Of a DNA stretch of 64,000 nucleotides, positions 35,589 to 43,455 are shown piece after piece. The translations under genes were made by a program, and so were the position numbers. The stretch lies in NCBI RefSeq assembly GCF_046614675.1, contig NZ_JBKKJT010000001.1, forward strand, positions 310,001 through 374,000. Direction: 5' to 3'. The notes under the pieces were generated by a model that saw only the letters and a list, made by a program, of their open reading frames with translations, made no database searches and was not told the origin of the DNA. Positions within the stretch are counted from its first letter, which is position 1; the number at the start of each line of letters is the position of its first letter. The stretch comes from Chryseobacterium cupriresistens (lineage in GTDB: Bacteria > Bacteroidota > Bacteroidia > Flavobacteriales > Weeksellaceae).

Positions 35589-36725
35589 ATGAGAAAAAAT
35601 TTAACAACTTTATTAACGGTAGCCTTGTTAACAGCTTCTTCTGATATTTTTGCACAGACCACAGGTGTAGGGGTGAATACTACAACACCTAATTCCACAT
35701 TGGATGTTAATGGAAAACTAGGGGTTGCTGATATTGACGGACTTCAGGCGCCGAGGCTTACCCGAGCACAGCTTTCTGCCAAAGGGGATTCTCTTTATGG
35801 AGCTGATCAAAAAGGAGCATTGATATATATAACAGATATCTCAACAGGTAATAATACCGGACCTAGAACGAATATCGACAGTATCGGGTATTATTATTTT
35901 GATGGTACAGTATGGCAAAAACTGATCTATAATAATATTTATAATGCAGATGGTACACTTACCAATACCAGAACGGTTTCCCAGAATGGAAAAGATCTGA
36001 AATTTGAGAATCAACAGACTACAACCATTAATAACAGTTCCGGTCTTGGGATTATACAGGATTCAGGAACGGGAACAAGATCTTCAATGGGTTTTTCCAA
36101 TGGTGGCAATTACTCATTATTTATTTATTGTGATACTGACTCGGCAGCACAGATTTCTGCTACAGGCAACAGTACGGTACTTTCTATTGGGACCGGTTAT
36201 ACAAATACTCCCTCAGGTATTGATTTTGTGACAGCTCCGGTGGCGGGAGATCGAGGAACAGTACAGTCAACCATAGAACCGGATGGGAATTTTTTTATTC
36301 ATCAGAAATTGGGCATAGGATATAATAGCGGTATCACATTCGGATCGGAAAGATTAAAAGTAAATGGAAGCATTGCTACAACAACAGCTACTTATCCGGA
36401 TTATGTATTTGATCAGTATTTTAACGGGATTTCAAATATGAATTCAAATTATAAATTTTCAACTATTTATGATACAGAAAAGTTTATTCAGGATAATAAG
36501 CATTTGCCCGGGGTAACTTCTATTAAAGAGTTAGAGAAAACGAAAGATGGATATTCTTTTGATATTACCCGATTATCAACCCAAACTCTGGAAAAAGTAG
36601 AAGAACTGTATTTACATGTCATAGAACAGCAAAAACAAATTGACTCTCAAAGAGAACAAATTAATGAGCTACTTACCTTGACTCAAAAATTACAGAAGAA
36701 AATTAAATCAAAAAAGCATTACTAA
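35589..36725 (+). CDS. Secreted QVGVNT-type fibre protein with coiled-coil end
   Basis: 378 residues from the ATG at 35589, which gives a clean signal peptide (RKNLTTLLTVALLTASSDIF AQ); the frame is open 90 bases earlier, but that part is not signal-like. The head (GVGVNTTTPNSTLDVNGKLG, QAPRLTRAQLSAKGD, GYYYFDGTVWQKL) matches the protein at position 3. Middle beta-rich. The end (FIQDNKHLPGVTSIKELEKT, then a long heptad coiled coil LEKVEELYLHVIEQQKQ) is the chaperone-like tail seen on many Bacteroidota and phage fibre proteins, suggesting a trimer. Likely surface fibre; partner unknown. Confidence 0.8.
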   Translation: MRKNLTTLLTVALLTASSDIFAQTTGVGVNTTTPNSTLDVNGKLGVADIDGLQAPRLTRAQLSAKGDSLYGADQKGALIYITDISTGNNTGPRTNIDSIGYYYFDGTVWQKLIYNNIYNADGTLTNTRTVSQNGKDLKFENQQTTTINNSSGLGIIQDSGTGTRSSMGFSNGGNYSLFIYCDTDSAAQISATGNSTVLSIGTGYTNTPSGIDFVTAPVAGDRGTVQSTIEPDGNFFIHQKLGIGYNSGITFGSERLKVNGSIATTTATYPDYVFDQYFNGISNMNSNYKFSTIYDTEKFIQDNKHLPGVTSIKELEKTKDGYSFDITRLSTQTLEKVEELYLHVIEQQKQIDSQREQINELLTLTQKLQKKIKSKKHY

Positions 36726-36762
36726 AATTGTAATAATAACTTTACGATTCTGATAGATTATA

Positions 36763-36805
36763 GAGTATAAAAAAGCGGAATATTTATTCCGTTTTTTTAT
36801 ACTCT
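36763..36805. terminator. Bidirectional terminator
   Basis: CGGAATA/TATTCCG core with flanking A run and T run and outer GAGTATA/TATACTC arms, between convergent genes. Confidence 0.8.
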
Positions 36806-36845
36806 CAATACGTACTTCAGCCCATCTTTTTGATAATGGGGACGT

Positions 36846-37484
36846 TTATTTATGTTTGTGGATCTGGTTTCTATCGCCCAGCCTTACAAGATCCACAGCA
36901 TTTTTAATATTGAGCTTTTTATAAATTCTTGCTTTATAAGTACTCACAGTGGAAAGGTGAAGGTTGAGTTCATTCGATATTTCAATATTCCCATAACCTT
37001 TCACCAGGAGATCAAATATTTCCTTTTCTCTTTCAGATAATGTTTCAAGTGGATTGATGGGAGTATCTTTTTTAGCAGATGAAACAAGCTTTTTTACAAT
37101 ATCCGGTGAGTAATAAGTTCCGGTTTCAAAGATTTGGTGAACTGCTTCCAGGATGTTATTTTCATCTGATAATTTATTAATGTATCCATCAGCTCCTTCA
37201 ATGATGTATCGTACGGCAACATCATTGTCATACACCGAAAAAACAAGGATTTTAAGATTGGGCTGTATTGTTTTTATTTCACCAATCATACTCAAATATT
37301 TGCTTTCCGGCATATTGATATCTAAAATCAGCAGGTCAAACGACTCAGCATATAATTTTTCTGTGAGCTCGATATAGGATTTTGCACAGGAAATTTTTAC
37401 ATCTTTGTAGTGGGATTCCAAAATCAGGGTAGTACCTAATCTTACTACTAAGTGATCATCTGCAATAATAATTTTTCTATTCAT
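36846..37484 (-). CDS. NarL/LuxR-type response regulator
   Basis: 212 residues. Receiver with IIIADDH, phosphoacceptor Asp55 in DLLILDINMPES, ILVFSVYDND and YINKLSD; HTH from about 145 (LSEREKEIFDLLVKGYGNIE, STVSTYKARIYKKLNIKN). All key receiver residues are intact. Its gene follows by 11 bases a stub of a propeller-type sensor (37496), so its own kinase seems lost; it may be orphaned or driven by another kinase. Similar in plan to the regulator at 27456. Confidence 0.9.
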   Translation of the reverse strand: MNRKIIIADDHLVVRLGTTLILESHYKDVKISCAKSYIELTEKLYAESFDLLILDINMPESKYLSMIGEIKTIQPNLKILVFSVYDNDVAVRYIIEGADGYINKLSDENNILEAVHQIFETGTYYSPDIVKKLVSSAKKDTPINPLETLSEREKEIFDLLVKGYGNIEISNELNLHLSTVSTYKARIYKKLNIKNAVDLVRLGDRNQIHKHK

Positions 37485-37495
37485 CTTTTTGTTTT

Positions 37496-37888
37496 TTATT
37501 TTAATTGATATTGTCGTTTATAACGATCATATTCATCAGCCTCGTGAAGCTTTTGAGCTGTAATGGATACTATATTTTCAGTGTAAGCAATAAAATTATA
37601 AATGGAATCTTTTTCAATATTTCCAAAAAATACAGAAGCACTATTGTCTTTAAGATTAAGATAATTATACGTTATAGAATTGTATCCATCACAGCGTACT
37701 AAACCGTTTTCTGTACTCAGCCATATAAATCCATATTTACCTTTAATAATATCTTTTACCCTATTCTGTGGAAGTCCATTATCTGTGTCATACCATACAG
37801 AAACTGTTTGCTGGCTATAGCAAAGCAGTATCCAGAATAATAGCAGCAATATAACTGCTTTATGATATATTAAGGATAGTTGATACAT
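37496..37888 (-). pseudogene. Truncated two-component sensor (propeller N-terminus only)
   Basis: 130 residues: signal/membrane segment (AVILLLLFWILLCYSQQ), then the first blade of a two-component regulator propeller (YDTDNGLPQNRVKDIIKGKY, GFIWLSTENGLVRCDGYN). Full-length members are around 900-1,000 residues and continue with about 12 blades, a Y_Y_Y domain, a membrane helix and a kinase, none of which is here. The last 35 residues (NIVSITAQKLHEADEYDRYK) do not look like propeller. I read it as the 5' stub left after an internal deletion. A shortened, still secreted protein is possible but less likely. Confidence 0.65.
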
Positions 37889-38245
37889 TTGTGTTTATTC
37901 GATTCAGTTATTATAAATGTAGTGAAAATAAATCATTGTTAAAAGAATTAAATGTCGTTTATAAACTACATAAGACTAGATTAAAAATTACAATATTAGT
38001 AATCTATTTTTACAGTAATTATTTTATGCTTCGTATAGATTATCAGACATTTGTGTCAATAATTTTAATGCTTACTAATAATTAAAAGTTAAATCAATTC
38101 TCAAATTTTTTAAATGAAATTTCTATTAATATTTCACATTTATGAGATATTTTAACGCTTATTTTTAAATGAATAGCATGTTTTACTTGATTAAATTATG
38201 AATGATGTCGCTTTACCTTAAAGAATAAAAATAGGCAATAAGTGA
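37889..38245. other. AT-rich stretch without a gene
   Basis: Very AT-rich, no supported gene. It must hold the promoters of the divergent genes on both sides. Confidence 0.4.
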
Positions 38246-38428
38246 ATGAATGTAAATAGAAAGCTAAGTCTGATTAAAATTATAAAAATTACATTTTTGA
38301 TAGCAATGCTTTTTTGGGAGTTCAACCGGTACTTTTTTACAAGCTGGCAGAATGAATGGAATAGCAATATTCTGCATCTGAAATCAGAAATATATACAGA
38401 GAAAATAAATAAGAATAGACAATTTTAA
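38246..38428 (+). CDS. Small single-span membrane protein, unknown
   Basis: 60 residues with one hydrophobic helix (IIKITFLIAMLFWEFNRYFF) and a charged tail. It ends 13 bases before the next gene, also membrane-bound, so the two are probably co-transcribed. No family recognised; the case for it rests on the tight spacing and the clean membrane helix. Confidence 0.45.
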   Translation: MNVNRKLSLIKIIKITFLIAMLFWEFNRYFFTSWQNEWNSNILHLKSEIYTEKINKNRQF

Positions 38429-38441
38429 TCATTGAAGGGTA

Positions 38442-38909
38442 ATGAAAATAGATAATAAGAAAAGAGTAGACCGTTATATGCTTGTTCAGTTAATTATATT
38501 GTCGCTGCTTTTTTTGAACATTGGTATTCTCATGTATTTGAAATACATTTTTGCTATAGAATTTTTTTCCTTAACAGCTTTATTGGTGCTTGTATATGGA
38601 CTGTTAAAAAACCGGTTTATATTCGAATATGAGCATTCCGGAAAGATAATTTCCATCAAAAGCTATCAATGGCCTTCAAACAGAGGAAAAAGTTTGGTTT
38701 TAGAAACGGCGCAAAAGAAAATTGTAAGAATAGAAATAAAGGAACAGACTTTTAGAAAATATTTAATCCTTCTTTTTTTGAATTCTTCAGGAAGAATATT
38801 AAGAAAAAATATTGATATTACGTTTTGTAGTGAGAATGAAATCAATCAGCTTTTAAAAGATATATCCAACAATTTAATGAAGAATAGATCAGGAACTTAC
38901 TTTTTATAA
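38442..38909 (+). CDS. Membrane protein of unknown function
   Basis: 155 residues: two adjacent membrane helices at about 14-35 and 38-58 (LVQLIILSLLFLNIGILMYL, AIEFFSLTALLVLVYGLL), then a cytosolic beta-rich domain (FEYEHSGKIISIKSYQWPS, RIEIKEQTFRKYLILLFLNS) resembling a PH-like fold in layout, ending with a short helix (NEINQLLKDISNNLM). Not recognised beyond that. Likely partner of the small protein just upstream. Confidence 0.6.
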   Translation: MKIDNKKRVDRYMLVQLIILSLLFLNIGILMYLKYIFAIEFFSLTALLVLVYGLLKNRFIFEYEHSGKIISIKSYQWPSNRGKSLVLETAQKKIVRIEIKEQTFRKYLILLFLNSSGRILRKNIDITFCSENEINQLLKDISNNLMKNRSGTYFL

Positions 38910-39100
38910 AATGTTGGTTTTTGAGTACAGATTCAGCAGAAAATGAGATTACGGAAATGTATTCTGAGAAATCATTAGATGTGAGTTTACTCCTAGAATG
39001 TTCAAAATGATTGAAATATGATTTTTTCGTTTCTATTCCTATCATTTAATATGATATGCTCCGCATTACCAGTTAAAATAAAAATGGAGTACAATTTAAA

Positions 39101-39254
39101 CTGACCCGGTTCAGGAAAGTTTATATACCAAAGAAACCATAGACTATATACTGGAACTTTTAGAAGATAAACAGAAAACTTCGTAGAAATCACGAATCAC
39201 TACGGAATTCCCAAGTCAACATTGAATAAATGGATAAGCAAATACAGACAATAA
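39101..39254 (+). pseudogene. Remnant of the first gene of an HTH pair
   Basis: Pieces in shifting frames read LTRFRK, SLYTKETIDYILELLEDKQK, a stop, then VEITNHYGIPKSTLNKWISK ending in TAA at 39252. This follows the C-terminal half of the protein at 15653 (LPQFRKNIYTREIIDFIL, YYKIPKTTLYKWIYKYK). The N-terminal half is missing or unrecognisable. Its end overlaps the next gene by 25 bases, as the intact pair does at 16104. Confidence 0.7.
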
Positions 39255-39562
39255 ATACAGGCCCTGATTATAAAAAGATTTACCATGATTTCATAAAGTC
39301 CAAATGCCCTGATAAATGGGAAAATGTAAAGCGATATCTGTCAAAAGAATCCATGTCTTTATCAGATGTTTTGAAAGTTAATAACATTATTTTTGTTGAC
39401 AGGATATCCGAAAACCAAAAATTCAAATCCTATAATAAAGAGACTATTTTTGAAATGCTAACTTATCAAAAAAAACATAAACTAAATAATAGTCAGCTAG
39501 CCAGGCATTTTAGATTAAGCCGAAATACTGTCACAAGATGGAAACGTATGTTCATAATATAA
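39230..39562 (+). CDS. Small HTH protein, second of a broken pair
   Basis: 110 residues, paralogue of the protein at 16104: opening GPDYKKIYHDFIKSKCPDKW, end QKKHKLNNSQLARHFRLSRN followed by TVTRWKRMFII. Intact although its partner gene has decayed, which suggests it is either recently orphaned or functional alone. No transposase catalytic residues. Confidence 0.65.
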   Translation: MDKQIQTINTGPDYKKIYHDFIKSKCPDKWENVKRYLSKESMSLSDVLKVNNIIFVDRISENQKFKSYNKETIFEMLTYQKKHKLNNSQLARHFRLSRNTVTRWKRMFII

Positions 39563-39626
39563 TCTGCCAGATTGATCACCTAAGGTAATTAGAGCATATA
39601 GCTTCGTTTTTTTTCTGAGTTTTTTT

Positions 39627-39652
39627 AAGAGTATATCTGCGGAGATACTCTT
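39627..39652 (+). terminator. Terminator after the HTH gene
   Basis: Arms AAGAGTAT and ATACTCTT followed by TTTTATTAATTTT. Confidence 0.75.
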
Positions 39653-39752
39653 TTTTATTAATTTTCCACAGCATGAAAAAGTTAATAGCTTTTTGATATT
39701 AATGATAGAATATTGTAGGGTAATTACTGCATTCTTAAAAACCGGAAACAGA

Positions 39753-39785
39753 AAAACTTAGAGTGAAAATTTCACTCTAAGTTTT
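39753..39785. terminator. Bidirectional terminator
   Basis: Perfect 16-base arms (AAAACTTAGAGTGAAA and complement) flanked by A and T runs; serves the minus-strand gene ending at 39874. Confidence 0.75.
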
Positions 39786-39873
39786 TGCATTTGAATATAA
39801 ACTTAAAAAACTGTTTTAGTTTTCTTAAAACAGAAGGTATAACCTTGTATTGATGTGTAAGCTTTACGCCAAT

Positions 39874-40359
39874 TTATTTCTTCGCCTGCAGGGACAGGTT
39901 ATCCAGATAAACAGCCTGATGCACTCCATTCAGCAGAACTTTCAATCCTAAATGTGAATCTTTCTTCAAAGAAACCGTAAATGCTTTTTTCTCTCCTGTT
40001 ATTTTGGAAGGTTTGGTAATTGCCGTATAGGTTTTTACATCAGAAGGATTATCTACTGAGAAAAGTTCTAATGTTGTTTCTCCTCCGTTATCGGAAAGGC
40101 CAAGAGACAGCGTATAGGTTCCGGCTTTAATTTCGGGAGTTATCAGATACATATTTTCTCCCGGATTGCTCATGGAGTAGAATATAATTCTTTTGTCACT
40201 TGCATAAAGCATTGCTTTCCCGGATTGAGCAGTCCAGCATTTATGAATATCTTTCCAGGTATCAAAACTTTCTGCAAGAGAGGCCACCGGCTTACACTGT
40301 GCTTTAGCTGTTAGAAAGCCTCCTGTCATAACTATTCCCGTAAGTACAAATTTTTTCAT
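39874..40359 (-). CDS. Small secreted beta-sandwich protein, unknown
   Basis: 161 residues. Signal peptide 1-20 (FVLTGIVMTGGFLTAKAQ). The mature part (FDTWKDIHKCWTAQSG, MYLITPEIKAGTYTLSLGLS, HLGLKVLLNGVHQAVYLDNL) has the pattern of MAM- or carbohydrate-binding-like jelly rolls that accompany T9SS cargo: an opening FDTW, a central LITP, and a closing YLDNL. Two Cys could form a disulphide. No enzymatic motif. Probably periplasmic or surface; ligand unknown. Confidence 0.65.
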   Translation of the reverse strand: MKKFVLTGIVMTGGFLTAKAQCKPVASLAESFDTWKDIHKCWTAQSGKAMLYASDKRIIFYSMSNPGENMYLITPEIKAGTYTLSLGLSDNGGETTLELFSVDNPSDVKTYTAITKPSKITGEKKAFTVSLKKDSHLGLKVLLNGVHQAVYLDNLSLQAKK

Positions 40360-40505
40360 GTATTATTTTTATTTATAATGAGTAAAAATAACAAAAAAAT
40401 GGCTGTACTGGATGCCATTGTTTTATGATTTAAATTAGTTTTAAGATTATTTAGAAAATTGAAAAGAGAATCTTAACTTATACTGAGGTAAAATATTAAA
40501 AAGAA

Positions 40506-40913
40506 ATGAAAAAAATACTATTTTTAATGGTCTCAGTAACAGGCATGATACTGACAAAAGCACAAACCATCGAATCCGGCAGCCGAAGCACCTTAGGATA
40601 TATTAAAAGTGATGGAACGATTGAGAACAGCAGTCATTCCACCGTAGGTTATATCAGGAGTGACGGTACTATTGAAGACCGAAGCCGTTCTACAATTGGC
40701 TATATCAGAAACGACGGAACCATTGAAAATAAAAACCGTTCCACAGTAGGTTATGTAAAGGAAGACGGAACAGTAGAAAATAGCAGCCGCTCTACTTTGG
40801 GATATATTAAAGAGGATGGAACCGTTGAAAATGCCAGCCGCAGTACAATAGGCTACGCTTATGGTATAAAAAAAGAATGGGTTGCAGTGGTTTATTTCTT
40901 TTTTAAACTGTAG
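40506..40913 (+). CDS. Secreted 17-residue repeat protein (five-fold beta-flower type)
   Basis: 135 residues: signal peptide to about 19 (LFLMVSVTGMILTKAQ), then five 17-residue repeats of the form STxGYIxxDGTIENxSR from about 26 to 110, a partial sixth (STIGYAYGI), and a hydrophobic end (KEWVAVVYFFFKL). The DNA repeats every 51 bases but is diverged at third positions. I recall this as the Bacteroidota five-fold beta-flower family, whose repeats form a closed beta ring. Role unknown. The hydrophobic tail might embed in a membrane. Confidence 0.75.
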   Translation: MKKILFLMVSVTGMILTKAQTIESGSRSTLGYIKSDGTIENSSHSTVGYIRSDGTIEDRSRSTIGYIRNDGTIENKNRSTVGYVKEDGTVENSSRSTLGYIKEDGTVENASRSTIGYAYGIKKEWVAVVYFFFKL

Positions 40914-41035
40914 AAAAAACGTGAGCTAAGGGCATGCTTTTACTATTTTATCATAAAAATTGTTTCTTTATCTATGATCAGCCCTTATTGGCTTGCAAAT
41001 TGATACAACAAACTTTATTGAATTTTTGATGACTA

Positions 41036-42835
41036 ATGGCTAGAACGACTGTAACTCTGATTTTCCTTTTAAGTGGTTTTTTCTTTTTAAATGCACAGGA
41101 AAAGAAAGATTCGCTGTATTACAAAATAGAAGAATTTTCAGATAAGAGAAAAGTTACCAAATTCATTCACCGCTTTATATTTCGTAGAGAGCCGGATTCC
41201 ACTTCCGTGAAGTCCAATACTGAAAAGCTTTTACAAAATACTTATAACAAAAAAATTATCAGAAATGTGAGGATAGAAACCATTGACCCTTTTGGATATG
41301 GCTCTAATGACAGTAAGGAAATAGGTAAATGGTATGATTGGATAAAGGATCACCTTCATTCCAGTACCAGAAGATCAACAATCAATAATTTTTTGCTTTT
41401 TGAAGAAGGAGAAGAATATAACGCCCAAAAGCTCTATGAATCAGAGCGTTTGCTTAGAACAATGCCTTTTATCAACAGAGTTAATATCAGTGTTTCCGAC
41501 AGCACTTCGAGTAAAGATTCTATAGATGTTGTCGTAAAGGTATTGGATTCCTGGAGTCTGAAGCCGAGAATCAGTTATTCCGGAAGCAAAATTGGTTTGG
41601 GGGTTACGGAAGAAAATGTATTGGGACTGGGACATACACTGGACTTTCTTTACAGAAATGATTCCAAAGAAAAGCAGGACTATCTTTTAGGCAGCTATAC
41701 TACCCATAATCTTTTTGGTACCTATATCAATGCCCAGATTCTTGGAGAACGGGACTTTTCGAAAAATGAAAGAATTAATTTCAGCCTCAGAAGAGACTTT
41801 TTCTCCCCTTTGACGAAATGGGCGGGAGGTTTTACATTTGAATATTTTATGCGGAAAGTTTTACTTCCGATAAATACGGATACCACTTTTCCGGAAGTTC
41901 AGATCAAAGTGTACAGTCAGGATTTATGGGGAGGTTATCAGATTCCGGTTTCATCGGATCCCAAAGAGAAGGTTTCCAGTAATATTGCCATCATAGGAAG
42001 ATTTCAGAACTATAAGTACAAAGACAGCCCGGGAATCGATCAGTATCAATATTTCAGTTCTTACAACAGTTTCCTGATGTCTGTAGGGTTTATTCAGAGA
42101 AACTTTTCGGTTCAGAAAAATATTTTCCAGTATGATTTGCCGGAGGATATTGCATATGGTAATTCTGTCAATGTCATTGCCGGAGGCTTATCAAGAAATA
42201 AAGAAGTGAATCCGTATGTGGGAATTTCTGCATCTTATGGCCGTTTTACCAGATTGGGGTATTTCACCGTGAAAGCACAGTTTGGAAGATTTTTTAATGA
42301 AGACAGCCAGAACAGAGAATCTTTCCGTTTTGACGGAACTTATTTCACCAACCTTATGGACTGGAAATTTGCCAAAGCAAGACATTTCTTCTCTCCAACA
42401 CTGGCATTGGGAAATCCACAGCATAATTATTCTTATAAGGATAGAATCAACCTTTCTTCTACAGACGAGTTCCCCGTTTATAATTCTGATTATATCGGGA
42501 CAAAAAAAATAGTGCTGAGGTATCAGCTTCAATTGTTTATTAATAAAACCTGGAAGAATTTTCACTTCAGTCCATATTTAACGACTGCAGTGGGCTGGCT
42601 CGGAATGCCTGATGATAAGCTGTTTAAAACTAAGGCCAACACAAAAATCGGGATCGGTGTTTTAATTAATAATCCTTATCTGGTTTTCAACAGGATTCAG
42701 ATTTCTTTCATGTATTATCCGCGTGTTCCTTTTGATAATAATTCTGTTTTTGACTTTAACAGTAACAGGAATAATCTTTTACCATTGAACAGCTTTGCCA
42801 CGGATGTTCCTCATTTTGTCAATTTTGGAAATTAA
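41036..42835 (+). CDS. Omp85/BamA-like outer-membrane protein with POTRA domain
   Basis: 599 residues. Signal peptide to about 20 (VTLIFLLSGFFFLNAQ). About 65-175: a POTRA-like domain (LLFEEGEEYNAQKLYESERL, LLRTMPFINRVNISVSD, DSIDVVVKVLDSWSLKPRIS). The rest is a barrel of the Omp85 superfamily type (NVLGLGHTLDFLYRN, then repeated amphipathic strands, last residues VPHFVNFGN). Only one or two POTRA domains are present, so it is not the essential BamA; it may assemble or export a specific substrate. Starts at an ATG shortly after a stop in another frame and appears monocistronic. Confidence 0.75.
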   Translation: MARTTVTLIFLLSGFFFLNAQEKKDSLYYKIEEFSDKRKVTKFIHRFIFRREPDSTSVKSNTEKLLQNTYNKKIIRNVRIETIDPFGYGSNDSKEIGKWYDWIKDHLHSSTRRSTINNFLLFEEGEEYNAQKLYESERLLRTMPFINRVNISVSDSTSSKDSIDVVVKVLDSWSLKPRISYSGSKIGLGVTEENVLGLGHTLDFLYRNDSKEKQDYLLGSYTTHNLFGTYINAQILGERDFSKNERINFSLRRDFFSPLTKWAGGFTFEYFMRKVLLPINTDTTFPEVQIKVYSQDLWGGYQIPVSSDPKEKVSSNIAIIGRFQNYKYKDSPGIDQYQYFSSYNSFLMSVGFIQRNFSVQKNIFQYDLPEDIAYGNSVNVIAGGLSRNKEVNPYVGISASYGRFTRLGYFTVKAQFGRFFNEDSQNRESFRFDGTYFTNLMDWKFAKARHFFSPTLALGNPQHNYSYKDRINLSSTDEFPVYNSDYIGTKKIVLRYQLQLFINKTWKNFHFSPYLTTAVGWLGMPDDKLFKTKANTKIGIGVLINNPYLVFNRIQISFMYYPRVPFDNNSVFDFNSNRNNLLPLNSFATDVPHFVNFGN

Positions 42836-42887
42836 TATAACAGACCTTTAGATCCGGATTATCTTTTCAGACAGATTTCAGCAAAAG

Positions 42888-42918
42888 AAACCTTCCTTGC
42901 TTTTGGCAGGGAAGGTTT
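42888..42918. terminator. Bidirectional terminator between convergent genes
   Basis: Arms AAACCTTCC and GGAAGGTTT; A run before, T run after. Confidence 0.75.
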
Positions 42919-42947
42919 TAATCAAAATGAGATAAACATCCTGAAAA

Positions 42948-43406
42948 CTACACCACTACATCGATCTTTACATTAATATTTCCGCGGGTTGCTTTTGAAT
43001 AAGGACATGTTGCATGAGCGGTTTCCACAACTTTTCTGGCTTCATCTATTGCAAGGCCTGGCAAAAGGATTTGTAGGTGAGCCTGCAGGAAAAATCCGTC
43101 GTCATTGGTGGCAAGGTCTACAGAGGTATTGACAGATAAGTCCTGAGGAAGAGTAATTCCAGTTTTTGAAGCACCTAAATGCATCGCACCTATAAAACAT
43201 GCCGACCATCCTGCTGCCAATAGCTGTTCCGGATTGGTTCCGTTTCCTTTTGAACCGGGAGAGGTTAATTCAATATCTAACTTTCCGTCGCTGCTTTTTG
43301 CTTCTCCGTTACGGCCTCCGGTTACGATGACATTACCGGAATACAACACTTTACTGATATTGATTACTGTTGTATTTTCTACTTCCTGAATGGTATTTAA
43401 TTCCAT
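42948..43406 (-). CDS. Organic hydroperoxide resistance protein, OsmC/Ohr family
   Basis: 152 residues, two conserved cysteines: Cys70 in GWSACFIGAMH and Cys134 in HATCPYSKATRGN, as in Ohr enzymes that reduce organic hydroperoxides with lipoylated partners. NPEQLLAAGWSACF is the family signature. Cytosolic homodimer. 49 bases downstream of the epoxide hydrolase gene on the same strand, so the two could be co-transcribed in oxidant or xenobiotic stress. No OhrR-type regulator is adjacent. Confidence 0.9.
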   Translation of the reverse strand: MELNTIQEVENTTVINISKVLYSGNVIVTGGRNGEAKSSDGKLDIELTSPGSKGNGTNPEQLLAAGWSACFIGAMHLGASKTGITLPQDLSVNTSVDLATNDDGFFLQAHLQILLPGLAIDEARKVVETAHATCPYSKATRGNINVKIDVVV

Positions 43407-43455
43407 ATTTTTATTATTTTAGATTAAACGATTCTGTTGATTGATCCTATTATTG

